NCBI GenBank assembly: GCA_030710605.1
Contig: CP092882.1
Coordinates: 21,524,446-21,588,445 of the forward strand
Source of the DNA: Cordylochernes scorpioides
Lineage: Eukaryota; Arthropoda; Arachnida; Pseudoscorpiones; Chernetidae
DNA length: 64,000 bases
Direction: 5' to 3'
A program made the position numbers and the translations under genes. This document shows, in pieces, positions 1 through 11,018 of this stretch. Each line of letters opens with the position of its first letter. Positions within the stretch are counted from its first letter, which is position 1. The notes beneath the pieces were generated by a model, which made no database searches, was not told where the DNA came from, and saw nothing but the letters and a program-made list of their open reading frames with translations.

Positions 1-948
1 AATGCAAGCAATATCGCAATCCACATTGCGACTGCTGTGGTAGAGATACATGGAGACATCTGAGGCTCTTCATTGGACACGACAACAATAAATCGTTTTT
101 ATGATTTTAAATAATTTTTAATATTTTCAAAAAAGTGATACTGTCGAAATCTTAATAAAATTGGGAAAGAAAATCATCTGTGTTGATCTTTATTTGATTT
201 ATTTTTATTACAAGTGAGTATATGCACTATATGTATTATAAAACCCACATAAATGTTAAAAACAAAAAAGGAATATTCTGACTGCTCACATTAGCTTTTT
301 TTCGATATTTTTCTTATATTTTTCACACACACACTCATATATCACAGATTTTTATTTTTAAAGTTAAAAAAAATCAAGGTTGATTTGATATTTATTCCGA
401 AAAATGGCGATTCCTTTCATTATAAACGTTTTTTTACCCATAATTATTGTATTCTTCTTTATTCCATCAAAAAAAGAGAATGTTTGTATATACCACTTTC
501 ATGTTTTATTTCATACGATTTTGGATTCAACTCTTTTTTTCTAACATCATGTTTGTTTATTTGCATATTTGCTTTCTACGCTAGATATAAATTGGCTATT
601 GAAAATAATGACGTGTTTATGATATTTCTAATTCTGGTGTAGTTGTATTATTAGTATTTAGTATGATAGAAATCTTAATACCACATACAATTACAGTACC
701 TTCGTTTTGTATCTATTTATAGATATTCTCTCTAGGAAATAGTATGATAATAATTTTAATATCTTCTTGAACTTGTGTCATTTCTTTGTGTTGATTATCA
801 GTATACAGTAGTCAGTCTCCTATGAGAGACCATAGCCTAAAAACATGGATAACCTAGTCTATCCTTGGAGATGGACTCGTAGCAAAAACTTCTCCTCGGT
901 TGAAAAATACTCCTCATGACTTATCTATAAAATAAAGGTCATATTTTC
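1..948. other. AT-rich stretch, no gene seen
   Basis: The sequence is AT-rich with long A and T runs. The longest open frame (85 codons at 385-642) has low-complexity composition and no recognisable domain. I find no segment here that recurs elsewhere in the window. Confidence 0.5.
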
Positions 949-1192
949 CGTCAAAACTAGACGCCATCTATTGACTGTCGCCGCAAACTAGCGGCCTCAA
1001 GTCGGTGACAAAGCCACAACACCAGCTTTGGCAAACTGAGAAGCGTCTTTGGACTGACGAGGGCCATTAGCCCGAAACAATAGTCTCTAGGTGGACGCTT
1101 CTCAGATTGTTAAAACTGGTGTTGTGGCTTTGTCACCGAACCGAAGCAGCTAGTTTGTAGCGACGGTCAATGCATGGTGTCTCGTTTTGACG
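949..1192 (+). mobile_element. Foldback repeat family A, copy 1, carrying a hammerhead ribozyme
   Basis: A 244-bp element with inverted ends: it opens with CGTCAAAACTAGACGCC and closes with GGTGTCTCGTTTTGACG. The arms stay complementary inward (ACAACACCAG against CTGGTGTTGT), and a hammerhead motif sits in the centre. A second copy with the same ends lies at 3553-3815. There is no coding capacity. The arrangement fits a non-autonomous element or a retrozyme-like repeat; the inverted arms favour an RNA that folds as a rod with the ribozyme at its tip. Confidence 0.75.
1036..1105 (+). ncRNA. Type I hammerhead ribozyme (family A)
   Basis: The plus strand shows the conserved core in order: CTGACGA (1054-1060); stem II as GGGC, loop CATTA, GCCC (1061-1073); GAAA (1074-1077); a short stem III, AC with GT around loop AATA (1077-1084); and cleavage triplet GTC, with the predicted cut after 1085. 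Stem I is built from CTGAGAAGCGTC (1036-1047) and GACGCTTCTCAG (1094-1105), 12 perfect pairs, with a looser part next to the core that could hold tertiary contacts. All invariant core bases are present, so self-cleavage is plausible. The very short stem III is typical of Penelope- and retrozyme-linked hammerheads, which often work better as dimers. Confidence 0.85.
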
Positions 1193-2966
1193 TCTGTTTT
1201 TGACGAGAGTTGTGACCTTTATCTTTATGGATCACTATCCTCCCGGCAAAATTTCCACCCCCATGACCTGGCCTAAAATGGTAGAATATCTAATAAGCGA
1301 CCACACCTACGAGACCAGTTTTATCTATCTCTTTAGGCCATGGTATCTCATAGGATACTTTAATAAAAAAGAAAATTGTTTTCCTTTTATAGAGACTATA
1401 AAGAAAGTCAGAGTTCATTCTCTATGTAAATCCTACCGTTAACCAACCGGATTTAAGTAAAAACATCTCGAGTCTCAATTACAATCTTTTATAAGATCTA
1501 TTGCATTTATATAAGACCAAAATGGATTCAACATCAAAATTTTAAACTCTCAAATTTATTTTAATTTTCCAATTGATCGCGTATTTAAGACTAAAATGTT
1601 TTTATTTGAAATTAAATATCTATAATTTATGTTTATAGATAAAAAATATTGGTGTTGAGTATAAATATACACACTTGAATATTTAAATGTTTATATCAAG
1701 TTTAATATTTAATATATAGGGATAGGTTTCGTCACTGGCAGGAGTTGAAATTTTGGCCGATCTTGGAATCGACGATGACGTCTGATGATGATGGAAGTGG
1801 TGATGATGATAATGATGGGGAATTCTTGACAGCTTGGTCCCAAATCTGTGACACTTCGGACCATCAATTAATACATTTAAAAATCTATCTTCAAGGAAAC
1901 AGTAGTGTCGATTGTATATGGTTCCACGGTCAAATTTAATTTTTTTCAAATTAATAAAATTCAATGATAATATTTTTTAAATTTCATATCAATATAATTT
2001 ATCACGTTAAATCTTATAATATCAATTTCCTAAAAAAAACATATCTATTTTTGAGAATAAAAAAATATACAAAAATATATATATTTATTTTTTTTATTTG
2101 GCCTCCAAAAATACCATTTCATTGAGCATTATCAAACAATCAAAATATCAATTTATATATCTACAGGATTTTTATATTTTTTCTTCTTAACGTAAAAAAG
2201 CAGAAACTCAATTAAAGGTCTTGTCCCATAAACTCCTCCTTTCTTAGCACCAATAACTTTTCTTACAAGTTAACCATAACATCTCTTATCCATTTAAGTA
2301 TGATTCATGCTTCTATCTTGGTCAAAATTATTTATTTTCATTATAAATTTTACCTCCAATAATCTCTATTTGGTTTCTTTGCGAATAAATTACTTTATAT
2401 TATTACACTCTCCTTTCCAAAAGTTAAGCATGATAATAAAAAATGCGATGATTTCATCACAATAAAACGCAGTCTCCAAGAGGACAAGTTTCTTATTTCA
2501 TTAAATATTCTCGGGAACTGTGAACTACAGGAGCATACAAACGAAATGAATTTTTAAACTATTATTTATATTTCTATGTAAAATAGACACTTCGGCCAGT
2601 TTTTCCATAGAACTATGAATGCCGGCCAGGCAACCACTATCTTTACGATATTATTTACATATTATAAATTATTTACATATCTCAGAAGTACTAAGAAAAC
2701 TATTTAGCATAGTATTTGTTTATGGTGTAATATAATTGGAATTGATTTTTTCTTCTTATATACAGATTTAACAGATTATTGTCTATCCAGTGTTGTTTTG
2801 GTTATATACAAATCTACTATAGACTTCTGTCAATATGTCTATTGATACTATTGTGTTTTTTGGATAACATGGCTTCAAGGATTAGTCTTTTATGCTCATT
2901 GTTTATGTTTGTGTAATAATATGTTTAATCGATAGAACTCTTCCTGTTTAGGTAATCAAATATATT
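1193..2966. other. AT-rich intergenic sequence
   Basis: No gene is supported. A 64-codon frame at 1745-1939 (+) is rich in Asp because of a GAT-type simple repeat, and the opposite strand reads as poly-His for the same reason; neither looks conserved. The rest is AT-rich with no repeat I could match elsewhere. Confidence 0.45.
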
Positions 2967-3025
2967 AAAGCGTGAAGGAAGATGAGTTTCTTCCTTAAAA
3001 AGAAACTTATCTTCCTTCACGCTTT
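2967..3025. repeat. Near-perfect 26-bp hairpin
   Basis: Arms 2967-2992 and 3000-3025 are reverse complements with one mismatch (AAAGCGTGAAGGAAGATGAG against its complement), separated by about 7 bases. It stands alone in AT-rich DNA. It could be a tiny foldback element or a small-RNA precursor; the sequence alone does not decide. Confidence 0.6.
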
Positions 3026-3552
3026 ATTTTATTTAATAATATGTTTGTTAGAAAAATAGCCAATTCAGTTCAAATCAAAGAGGATTCAGAGCAAGATATA
3101 GAGAAACATGGTAGACATTATATTTATTTATTTATCCGTATTTATCCTTATTTCTAGTGTTCAAATCTTATGTTCATAGTCTGTTTAAAATACCTTTACT
3201 AAGAGTTTATCTTCAGTACCTTTATAAAATCCAAACCGCCCAATACAATAATAGAGCGATATGATAGAATAAACTGGCCAAACCTTTGAGAGAGTTCGCT
3301 ACTGATGAGCCAGGCCTTCCCATTATTTTTTATTGCAGTAAGGAATATATAGAAATTATTTAAGAAAACATACGCCTTTCTCATAAATAGTTCAAATTTC
3401 CGTATATACATATAGGATTGCTGATTTGCATATTAAATTGTTACCTTTCATGCTATTGGTTTATTTTCGTATTTACATATTATTTGTGGTTAAAATATAT
3501 TTCCCTAATATTTTTCAATAAAAACAAAGGTCGCCTTTCCAGCCAAAATAAA

Positions 3553-3815
3553 CGTCAAAACTAGACGCCATCTATTGACCGTCGCCGCAAGCTAACGGCC
3601 TTAGGTCGGTGACAAATCAACAACACCAGCGTTGACAAACTGAGAAGCGTCCACCTAGAGACCATGGTTTCTGGTTAATGGCCCTCTTCAGCCCAGGATG
3701 GACTTTATTCCATGAGACCCACAAGGTATCTAATAGATCTTCAAAATCCGACAAAGAGGTGTTTAACTGGCAAAGTGTCCAGACCAAATCATAGATGGCG
3801 TCTCTAGTTTTGACG
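3553..3815 (-). mobile_element. Foldback repeat family A, copy 2
   Basis: It shares termini with the copy at 949-1192: it opens CGTCAAAACTAGACGCC and ends GGCGTCTCTAGTTTTGACG. Inner segments CAACACCAG and CTGAGAAGCGTC are also shared. The central ribozyme motif reads on the minus strand, so the loop is inverted relative to the plus-strand motif in copy 1. Confidence 0.7.
3640..3702 (-). ncRNA. Hammerhead ribozyme, family A, probably weakened
   Basis: Reading the minus strand: CTGAAGA (3691-3685), GGGC CATTA ACCA (3684-3672), GAAA (3671-3668), stem III ACC/GGT around AT, triplet GTC cutting after the complement of 3660, then TCTAGG pairing with CCTGGG of the 5' strand. Stem III is longer than in copy 1. 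Stem II keeps only its two central G-C pairs because the 3' strand is ACCA instead of GCCC, so activity is doubtful. Confidence 0.65.
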
Positions 3816-4959
3816 GGAGAGGCTACCTTTCCCTTTATAGATCAATTTCCTCTCGTTAAAATGTCCATCTAACCTTTTTCAGTTTATATATTTATGTTTC
3901 GTGCTTAATACTTGGAAGAGTTTTAAAGAAGCTAGCGATGTGACACATCTTTGCGAAATCCTGATGATAAGCTAACTTTCGAAAGTTTACCATTTTAAAT
4001 GAATAACCAAAATCGATGAAAATATTTATATTGATTTAAATATATTTTTGATCTTTTATATCACACAAATTTTATTCATTTATATATATAGAGAGTAATT
4101 TTAAGAATATAGATTTTAAAATGAGTCACTTTATGATTTGTTTTGTCTTCAATACAACCGGGTAGCAGGCTAGCTATGAATAAGTTCCTGAGTTACCTAG
4201 ATTGGCTGTTCTTGCACACCTTCCTGTACTATTAGGGTATAAATGTATTGTTTATCTCATCATATTATAGAACACTACTTCAATTTTATCTCTCTTTTTT
4301 GTTTAATTTTATGTAGACACCTTCTCATAAAACGTCCAAACTCCAAGCGTCTCTCATTATAGTAGATCCCAAGAATAGTCACATTTCCAATCGTTTTTTT
4401 TTTTCACTGTACTTATAAATAAATTTTATTTACATATTTCCCACAAATATAGCTACATATATATATATATTTCTATCAAATCTTTGAAAATATTCAAATT
4501 TAAAAATAGCGATATATAAGTACTAACGATTCCATTTTTCCCATCTTGCTTCGATATTAATTTCTTTTTTTTTCTGATTCATTTATCTTTCTTTCAGTGA
4601 ATAATGGAAAATATATATTATTTTTTGACCATGTTAATACAAAGCCCAATATTCCAAAATCCCGCTTTGACCTCCTAGATTAGAATAACTTTGGTATGTT
4701 TGTACAGTGGTCATTTGTACTTACGGACGCTTAATTACTGTACGAATTTTATAATGCCGCAGCTTAAAATCCACCCCTCCCCCTATTCCTATCTCTTAGA
4801 TTTCCCCTGCGATCATTCCTCATAAAAAAAAAAGCTTAGCTTATCGCTATCAGAGAAATGTAAAATGAAGAATAAAAAGTCTTAAAAAATACGTTGTTTT
4901 GGGTCAATATTCCTCAATATTTGTTTATATACATACACTTTTATTTTAAAATTTAGAAA
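3816..4959. other. AT-rich intergenic sequence
   Basis: I see no open frame, RNA gene or recurrent repeat that I can support here; short TA microsatellites are present near 4450-4475. Confidence 0.4.
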
Positions 4960-5162
4960 AAGCTATCCTGACAATTCACATGAGCATTTTAGATAGCAGA
5001 TTGGCATAAATCAAGAAAATTGAGTTGACCAAATATTATAAAACAACTCTAAATCAACGTTTAGTTGATTTTTGTTCCATTAGATGGCGCTCTGCCATCT
5101 AAAAATGCTCATGGAAGCGGTCAGGATATGCCTTCTTTATTTTTAATATCAACACCTGACCT
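4960..5162. repeat. Family B repeat, remnant without ribozyme
   Basis: Inverted pair of family B end sequences: ATCCTGACAATTCACATG at the left and its counterpart ending GGTCAGGATATGCC at the right, with the shared block AGATGGCGCTCTGCCATCT. The central hammerhead block seen in other copies is missing, so this is an internally deleted copy. Confidence 0.65.
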
Positions 5163-5244
5163 TTTTATTTATTTTTTCTTACTTTTTTCACATACACCTT
5201 AATATAATCTAAAGTTGCAGGAGGATGGTATTCATGTACCAAAA

Positions 5245-5831
5245 GAGACATCTCTTGTTTAACCATAGTAGATAGGAAGGTTTTTTATGAATTTTCCAAA
5301 AATTGGTGTTCTTGCACATTCTTCATCACCAACTTTACGTTTTGTATTGGGGTGATGAACCAAATGCTTTGTTTTAATGGATTTTAAAAATAAATTTTTC
5401 TCTTTTAGTGGATATATGTTGTGGAGCCGACATTGTCGCAGCGGGCTCCTCATCCAACATGCAGTCATGGGCCAGAGCGCACTAGCCTGAAGATAAATGA
5501 AGACCACACACATAGGAACATGGTTACCTCGGTATAGAGAAGGTAGCACCCAGGGAGATGAGGTGGACTATGGGAGTCCTGGGATCGCTGGTTAATCTGG
5601 CAGCATGGCGACCTGGCTGCTGTCTATACTGTGTCTGTGGACTCAGAAGGAACCTCAGCTTATATGTTAATGGTGACGTCAGAGAGGTCGGACCTTTTTG
5701 GATGTCCGTGTCAAATCAAGGATTGGCCAGCTCTTTTTTATATTCTCCTAGCTTCTTGGACAATGTCAATGATCTGTTATTCGATTTTACTGGGTGCCGC
5801 GCCCTTCTTTTCCGGTGGTAGATTTTGTTGA
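5245..5831. other. Less AT-rich block with short open frames, unidentified
   Basis: Base composition rises clearly between about 5420 and 5820. A 96-codon frame runs at 5549-5259 (minus) and an 87-codon frame at 5558-5821 (plus). I recognise neither product. The abrupt change of composition suggests an old transposon or solo LTR rather than a host exon, but I could not find matching termini. Confidence 0.3.
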
Positions 5832-6196
5832 ACGTCATCCCAACAAAATTTATATTTAAGATTTTGGAGTGCAAAGTGGTTGGTTTCAAGTTACCTAGTC
5901 AGTTATAATCTCAACTATACATGGAATATATTGAGAATAGGTTTAAAAACATTTATATACATAAGATATATTAAGAAAACGGATTCTCCTGATCCTGGTC
6001 TTGCGCCATCTGTCTGAATAAATATCAACTATTCGTTAAATTGGACAAAGATACATATTCTTGATTAATGAAGAAAAGCTAACCACGTGAAATTGTACTG
6101 GGATCAAGTGGATAAATTAAGGAAAGTATTCACGATAAGGAGATGTTTTTTTTTTATTATTATTTATCTATCTAATGTCAGTTCAATTTCAATATA

Positions 6197-7118
6197 CGAG
6201 GTGGGATCAATAAATAAGGTGAATTATAATTTATTTAAAAAAATAAGAACGATATTAAAAATTAGGACTTGATTTATTCAAAATAATCACCTTGGCTTTC
6301 TATACATCGTCTCCATCGTTCTGGCAACTTGTAAATACCCTCTTTATAGGCACTCTTAGGAAGCGTGTGAAAAAAATCTTGCACCACTTTCTGGACATCT
6401 TCATCCGAGTCAAATCGCTTTCCCTTTAACTCCTTCTTTTGTAGTCCAAAAAGGAAATGGTCAGAGGGGGCTAGGTCTTGACTATATGCAGGATATTCTA
6501 AAACTTCAAAACCTAATTTAATGATTGCAGATACAGTTTTACATGATGTATACGGCCTTGCATTATCATGAAGGAAGAGAACACCTTTACTAAGCTTCCC
6601 TCTTCTTTTGTTTCTTATACCGGGCTTTAGCTTATTTACAAGAATGTCACAATAAAGGTCGCTGTTCATACGATGCCTTGAGGATAAAAAATCAAGACAG
6701 ATTGGTCCATCAACATCCCAAAAAATTGTTAACAAAACTTTACCGGCCGAACGTTGAGACCTGAAGAACATGTAATTCGTCCATTTTTGAACTCGTTAAC
6801 CCATTTATAAATGTTTTTTTGAGACAAACAAGACTCACCATAGATATTTTTCATTCTTTGGCATATTTGAGATGTTTGAATACCTTCTGCATTCAAGAAA
6901 CAAATAACTGCACGTTGTTCAAGCGTGGTGCAATCCTTCAAGGGAGCTTCCATTTTAGTTTATTTATAAGTCTCGCGCCGCGTGTGGGAAAAAAGAACAG
7001 AACACCTTAAATAGTCTCTCGTATCTCATATATTTAAATATTCTGTGGTTTAAATTATTTTTACTTTTTTAATTTTTAAGAAATAAGATAATTCACCTTA
7101 TTTATTGATCCCCCTTTG
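6197..7118 (-). mobile_element. Mariner transposon, internally deleted
   Basis: Terminal inverted repeats are visible: GGATCAATAAATAAGGTGAA near the left end and its complement TTCACCTTATTTATTGATCC near the right end. TA dinucleotides lie just outside both ends (6195-6196 and 7119-7120), as expected for mariner target duplication. The length of about 920 bp is shorter than the usual 1.3 kb, matching the loss inside the transposase. Confidence 0.85.
6274..6953 (-). pseudogene. Mariner transposase, deleted and frameshifted
   Basis: The N-terminal frame (6953-6729, starting MEAPLKDC) contains the first helix-turn-helix of a mariner transposase. The C-terminal frame (6771-6274) carries HDNARPYTS and YSQDLAPSDHFLF, the second and third catalytic Asp regions of the DD34D triad, and ends ESQGDYFE. 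Together they cover about 226 codons instead of about 345. The middle of the protein, including the first catalytic Asp motif (GDE-type), is missing, and the two halves are in different frames near 6735-6771. The product cannot be active, but the intact ends could still be mobilised in trans. Confidence 0.85.
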
Positions 7119-7513
7119 TATTTGTACTTTTTTTTTCACAATATAAGATATACAAGTACTTGTATGTATGTTGTCGCCAACAAAAATCAACCAAAAAGTT
7201 CAATGAAATATGTTAAGATATAATAATTAATATTAAAAAAAACAAACATACGTTTTGTTTTATATGTGTTCTCTTCCATATGTTTTGAAGTATCACAAAA
7301 GAAATCCAGGATAAGAGGAATTTCTTGCTTTAAAAAAAAACTTCAAAAGAAATGGTTATAGCCTAACTATAAATAAAGAAATAATCACCTTAAATTACGA
7401 ATAACAAAAATAACTCATTGCTATACTAAAGTTAAATAGACAAACTGAATTTTTTATGCCCTATAATTCACGTAACCTAATTAAAAATTATGATATAAAA
7501 AGATAAATTAAAT

Positions 7514-7770
7514 GAGCTTTTTATGGACCAAATATCAACTCGACGGTGGCTCTCGAGTGGCAGAAATGGGAACTAAACTTGTGATTAAAAATTGTAATGG
7601 GTCATTTAGAGACAGGTCACGTTTTAGAGAAGTGGTAATCATAAATGTAATTATAAAGTGATTATATATATATTTCACTTTAAACCTAACTATAATTTTA
7701 CAAAGACAATTTTAGTTCCAACTTTGGCCACAGGAGCACCACAGTCGAGCTGTTATTGGCCTATAAAGCT
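7514..7770. mobile_element. Foldback MITE family M, copy 1
   Basis: Imperfect inverted repeat: the left arm has ATGGACCAAATATCAACTCG and GTGGCAGAAATGGGAACTAA, and the right arm has their complements (TTTAGTTCCAACTTTGGCCA, CAGTCGAGCTGTTATTGGCC). The centre is AT-rich and non-coding. A second copy lies at 11716-11984. Confidence 0.7.
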
Positions 7771-8498
7771 GATTTAAATTAAACGTCTCTCTTTTGATTT
7801 ATCATTTATATCAAAATATAAAACTATATGATTTTATTATATATTGAAAACTTTACATAGAGTTTTACATAAATTTTACATATATCAAAGTTTTATTAAG
7901 AATCCAGGTAAATATATTTATTTTTTAAAATATTTCTGCATAATGAAAAGCCATATATATCAAATATTATCATAAATAAGTATGATTTTTTTAACTTTAT
8001 AGAAAATGTAGTTGTTATTAATTAAATCAGATATTCATTAAAATTTTTAAAAGGGCACAGCGTTTAAATAAAAATGTGAAATTAAAAAAGACTTCAATGG
8101 TTATTGTGTCAGCCTCAGCGACATATAGATGCGATTCATTGATAAAGTATTTATTTAGGTTTCGGTTTCATTTGTATATACCTATTTGTATAGCTGGCAA
8201 AATGAACATATTGTTACGGCGTCGGCCAAAACTTCGACAAACGCAGTGGTAGTAAGCAGGGTCAGTTCACAACCACATGTGTTCACCGCCAAGAATAGCT
8301 GAGAGGAGCGCGCGCGGGGATTGTGACCAGTCTGCAAGGTTTTCACGTTGATAACAACGGCTGTTAGATGTTTCAATTGTTTGTCTGTCCCTATAGGAAT
8401 ATTCCGAGTTAATAGATCGAAAATAAAGGTCCTTATCGAACCTGGGTGATGATTTGATCATCCTGATATAGCAACAATTTTATTAAAATATCTCTCAC
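7771..8498. other. Intergenic, then a GC-richer block upstream of the minisatellite
   Basis: 7771-8200 is AT-rich with nothing recognisable. 8212-8460 is less AT-rich and contains short frames on the minus strand (64 codons each) without recognisable domains. It opens TGTTACGGCGTCGGCC, which could be the edge of an LTR, but I could not locate a matching end. Confidence 0.35.
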
Positions 8499-9813
8499 TC
8501 CTCCTTCAATGCCTTCCTCTACTGAGGATGAGCCACATGGTCTCTCCATATCTCCCTCCTTCAATGCATTCCTCTACTGAGGGTGAGCCACATGGTCTCT
8601 CCATATCTTCCTCCTTCAATGTCTTCCTCTACTGAGGGTGGGCCACATGGTCTCTCCATATCTCCCTCCTTCAATGCATTCCTCTACTGAGGGTGAGCCA
8701 CATGGTCTCTCCATATCTTCCTCCTTCAATGTCTTCCTCTACTGAAGGTGGGCCACATGGTCTCTCCATATCTCGCTCCTTCAGTGGCTTCCTCTACTGA
8801 GGGTGGGCCACATGGTCTCTCCATATCTCCCTCCTTTAGTACCTTCCTCTACTGAGGGTAGGCCACATGGTCTCTCGATATCTCCCTCCTTCAATGCCTT
8901 CCTCTATTGAGGGTGGGCCACATGGTCTCTCCATATCTCCCTCCTTCAATGCCTTCCTCTACTGAGGGTGGGTCACATGGTCTCTCCATATCTCCCTCCT
9001 TCAGTGCCTTTCTCTACTGAGGGTGGGCCACATGGTCTCTCCATATCTCCCTCCTTCAATGCTTTCCTCTATTGAGGGTGGGCCACATGGTCTCTCCATA
9101 TCTCCCTCCTTCAATGCCTTCCTCTACTGAGGGTGGGCCACATGGTCTCTCCATATCTCCCTCCTTCAGTGCCTTCCTCTACTGAGGGTGGGCCACATGG
9201 TCTCTCCATATCTCCTTCCTCAATGCCTTCCTCTACTGAGGGTGGGCCACATGGTCTCTCCATATCTCCCTCCTTCAATGCCTTCCTCTACTGAGGGTGG
9301 GCCACATGGTCTCTCCATATCTCCCTCCTTCAATGCCTTCCTCTACTGAGGGTGGGCCACATGGTCTCTCCATATCTCCCTCCTTCAATGCCTTCCTCTA
9401 CTGAAGGTGGGCCACATGGTCTCTCCATATCTCCCTCCTTCAATGCCTTCCTCTACTGAGGGAGGGCCACATGGTCTCTCCATATCTCCCTCCTTCAATG
9501 CCTTCCTCTACTGAGGGAGGGCCACATGGTCTCTCCATATCTCCCTCCTTCAATGCCTTCCTCTAATGAGGGTGGGCCACATGGTCTCTCCATATCTCCC
9601 TCCTTCAATGCCTTCCTCTACTGAGGGTGGGCCACATGGTCTCTCCATATCTCCCTCCTTCAATGCCTTCCTCTACTGAGGGAGGGCCACATGGTCTCTC
9701 CATATCTCCCTCCTTCAATGCCTTCCTCTACTGAGGGAGGGCCACATGGTCTCTCCATATCTCCCTCCTTCATTGCCTTCCTCTACTGAGGGAGGGCCAC
9801 ATGGTCTCTCCAT
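8499..9813. repeat. 55-bp minisatellite, about 24 units
   Basis: A head-to-tail array with a 55-bp period. Each unit contains CCTTCAATGCCTTCCTCTAC, TGAGGGTGGGCCACATGG and TCTCTCCATATCTCCC. I count about 24 units; variants differ by single substitutions (CAATG/CAGTG, GGGTGGG/GGGAGGG), and one unit near 9205 is shorter. The period is not a multiple of three and the frames do not stay open, so it is not a coding repeat. The strand is strongly pyrimidine-rich. Units near the left end are the most diverged and right-hand units are nearly identical. Confidence 0.95.
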
Positions 9814-10023
9814 ACTTTCTCCGCCATCCTCTTTATTTCCTCGTGTCGTTCAGTCATTGTTTTAGATCGTCTGTGTATCCCCGTCGTCTCCTTCCCCTCG
9901 ATCTCTTCTCCACGGAGCTTTCCCTCTCACGCACAAAATATAATGTAATATTTTAATGCGATGATTAACTCATAGTAATTATTTTTAGCATTTATATGTT
10001 TCTTCTGATATATAATTAACACA

Positions 10024-10686
10024 GTGAAAACATTAACTAAAAGAATTTGTACTCATTGTTCTTTAAATCAATACAAAACGCAAGAAACGCAAACAGTTAT
10101 CCATAATTTGACATCAGCTGGTTATCCCAAAACATTTATTTTAAAACATTTCTATCAGGCACAGGTCACATCTAACATGTCAGCACAAAAAACTAAAATA
10201 TACAGGCAGAATTGTTACATCCCATATTCTCCGAAATCCATCCACATTTCTAGAACACTAGATAAGTATGGAATAAAAACCTTTTATAGCAACTCTCCCA
10301 ACTTATCAGATATCTTAAGAAACCCGATTACAAAAAACAGGCAAACCGAATATATGTCAAGCAGAAAAGAGGTAATTTATTCTATAGAATGTAATAATTG
10401 TAATGCCAAATATGTGGGAGAAACGGGAAGAAAATTACATCATAGAATCATTGAACACAGAAGAAACATAAACAGAAATGACCCATTATCATTAATAGTA
10501 CAGCACTCCAATTCAACAGGACACACATTTAACTTAAATGAACCTAAAGTACATTACAACAATATCAATAACAAATATAAAAGATTAATAATTGAAGCAA
10601 TAGTGTCCAAACAATATAGCAGTATAAATCGCAGAATTGATTTACCAGAAGCATATAATTCAATAGACTTAAATAAAATTAGATAA
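10024..10686 (+). pseudogene. Penelope-like element, C-terminal GIY-YIG part, 5'-truncated
   Basis: The 220-residue frame begins inside the end of the reverse transcriptase region and holds the GIY-YIG endonuclease of Penelope-like elements: VIYSIECNNCNAKYVGETG (residues about 119-137), with the Cys pair typical of this family, followed by RKLHHRIIEHRR and a later conserved Glu (EAIVSKQ region). The reverse transcriptase palm with its YxDD motif is absent upstream, where the minisatellite flank begins, so this is a 5'-truncated copy. Its 3' end seems complete, ending NSIDLNKIR before a stop at 10684-10686, followed by a 3' UTR with a hammerhead-like motif. Confidence 0.85.
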
Positions 10687-10817
10687 AACAAATTCATTCA
10701 CAGTATAAGATATCACATGTCTGATGGGATACCTTGCAAGTTGATATGAACGTGTATCGTGGATATGCACGTTACATTTAAATTTATATATAAATCTTAT
10801 TTCAAACTAGTTGGATT

Positions 10818-10895
10818 ATTATTTCATTAATTCCTGTAGAAGGGCGTATGTGCCCGAAAGCTCGTATATATTTATTATAATAAAGATACGCAGCC
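10818..10895 (+). ncRNA. Hammerhead-like motif in the Penelope 3' region
   Basis: CTGTAGA (10834-10840, one base off the CTGANGA consensus), hairpin GGGC/GCCC (10842-10845 and 10852-10855), GAAA (10856-10859), a palindromic AGCT in the stem III position and C as the cleavage base, cut predicted after 10863. Penelope-like elements are known to carry hammerheads of this minimal kind. The change at the normally invariant A makes activity uncertain. A second copy occurs at 12165-12210 on the minus strand. Confidence 0.6.
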
Positions 10896-11018
10896 CTTGA
10901 TGCTTTATTTTATTCATTTATAAATCGTACAGGGCTTTTCAATTGATATATTATCCTATATTATATCTCTGCGCAGATTCTCTCTACTGCAATGATGATA
11001 ATTGATAGATTAGAGGAC

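Noticed and set aside
385-642. 85-codon open frame
   Set aside because: Phe/Tyr/Ile-rich composition expected from AT-rich DNA; no domain and no conserved copy.
1683-1964. His-rich minus-strand frame and Asp-rich plus-strand frame
   Set aside because: Both result from the same GAT/ATC simple repeat; no independent evidence of coding.
5259-5549. 96-codon minus-strand frame as a zinc-finger gene
   Set aside because: Composition of the C-terminal half looks gene-like, but no Cys/His pattern or repeat match supports it.
8499-9813. Minisatellite as a CRISPR array or coding repeat
   Set aside because: There are no unique spacers between the repeats, the period is not a multiple of three, and the context is eukaryotic.
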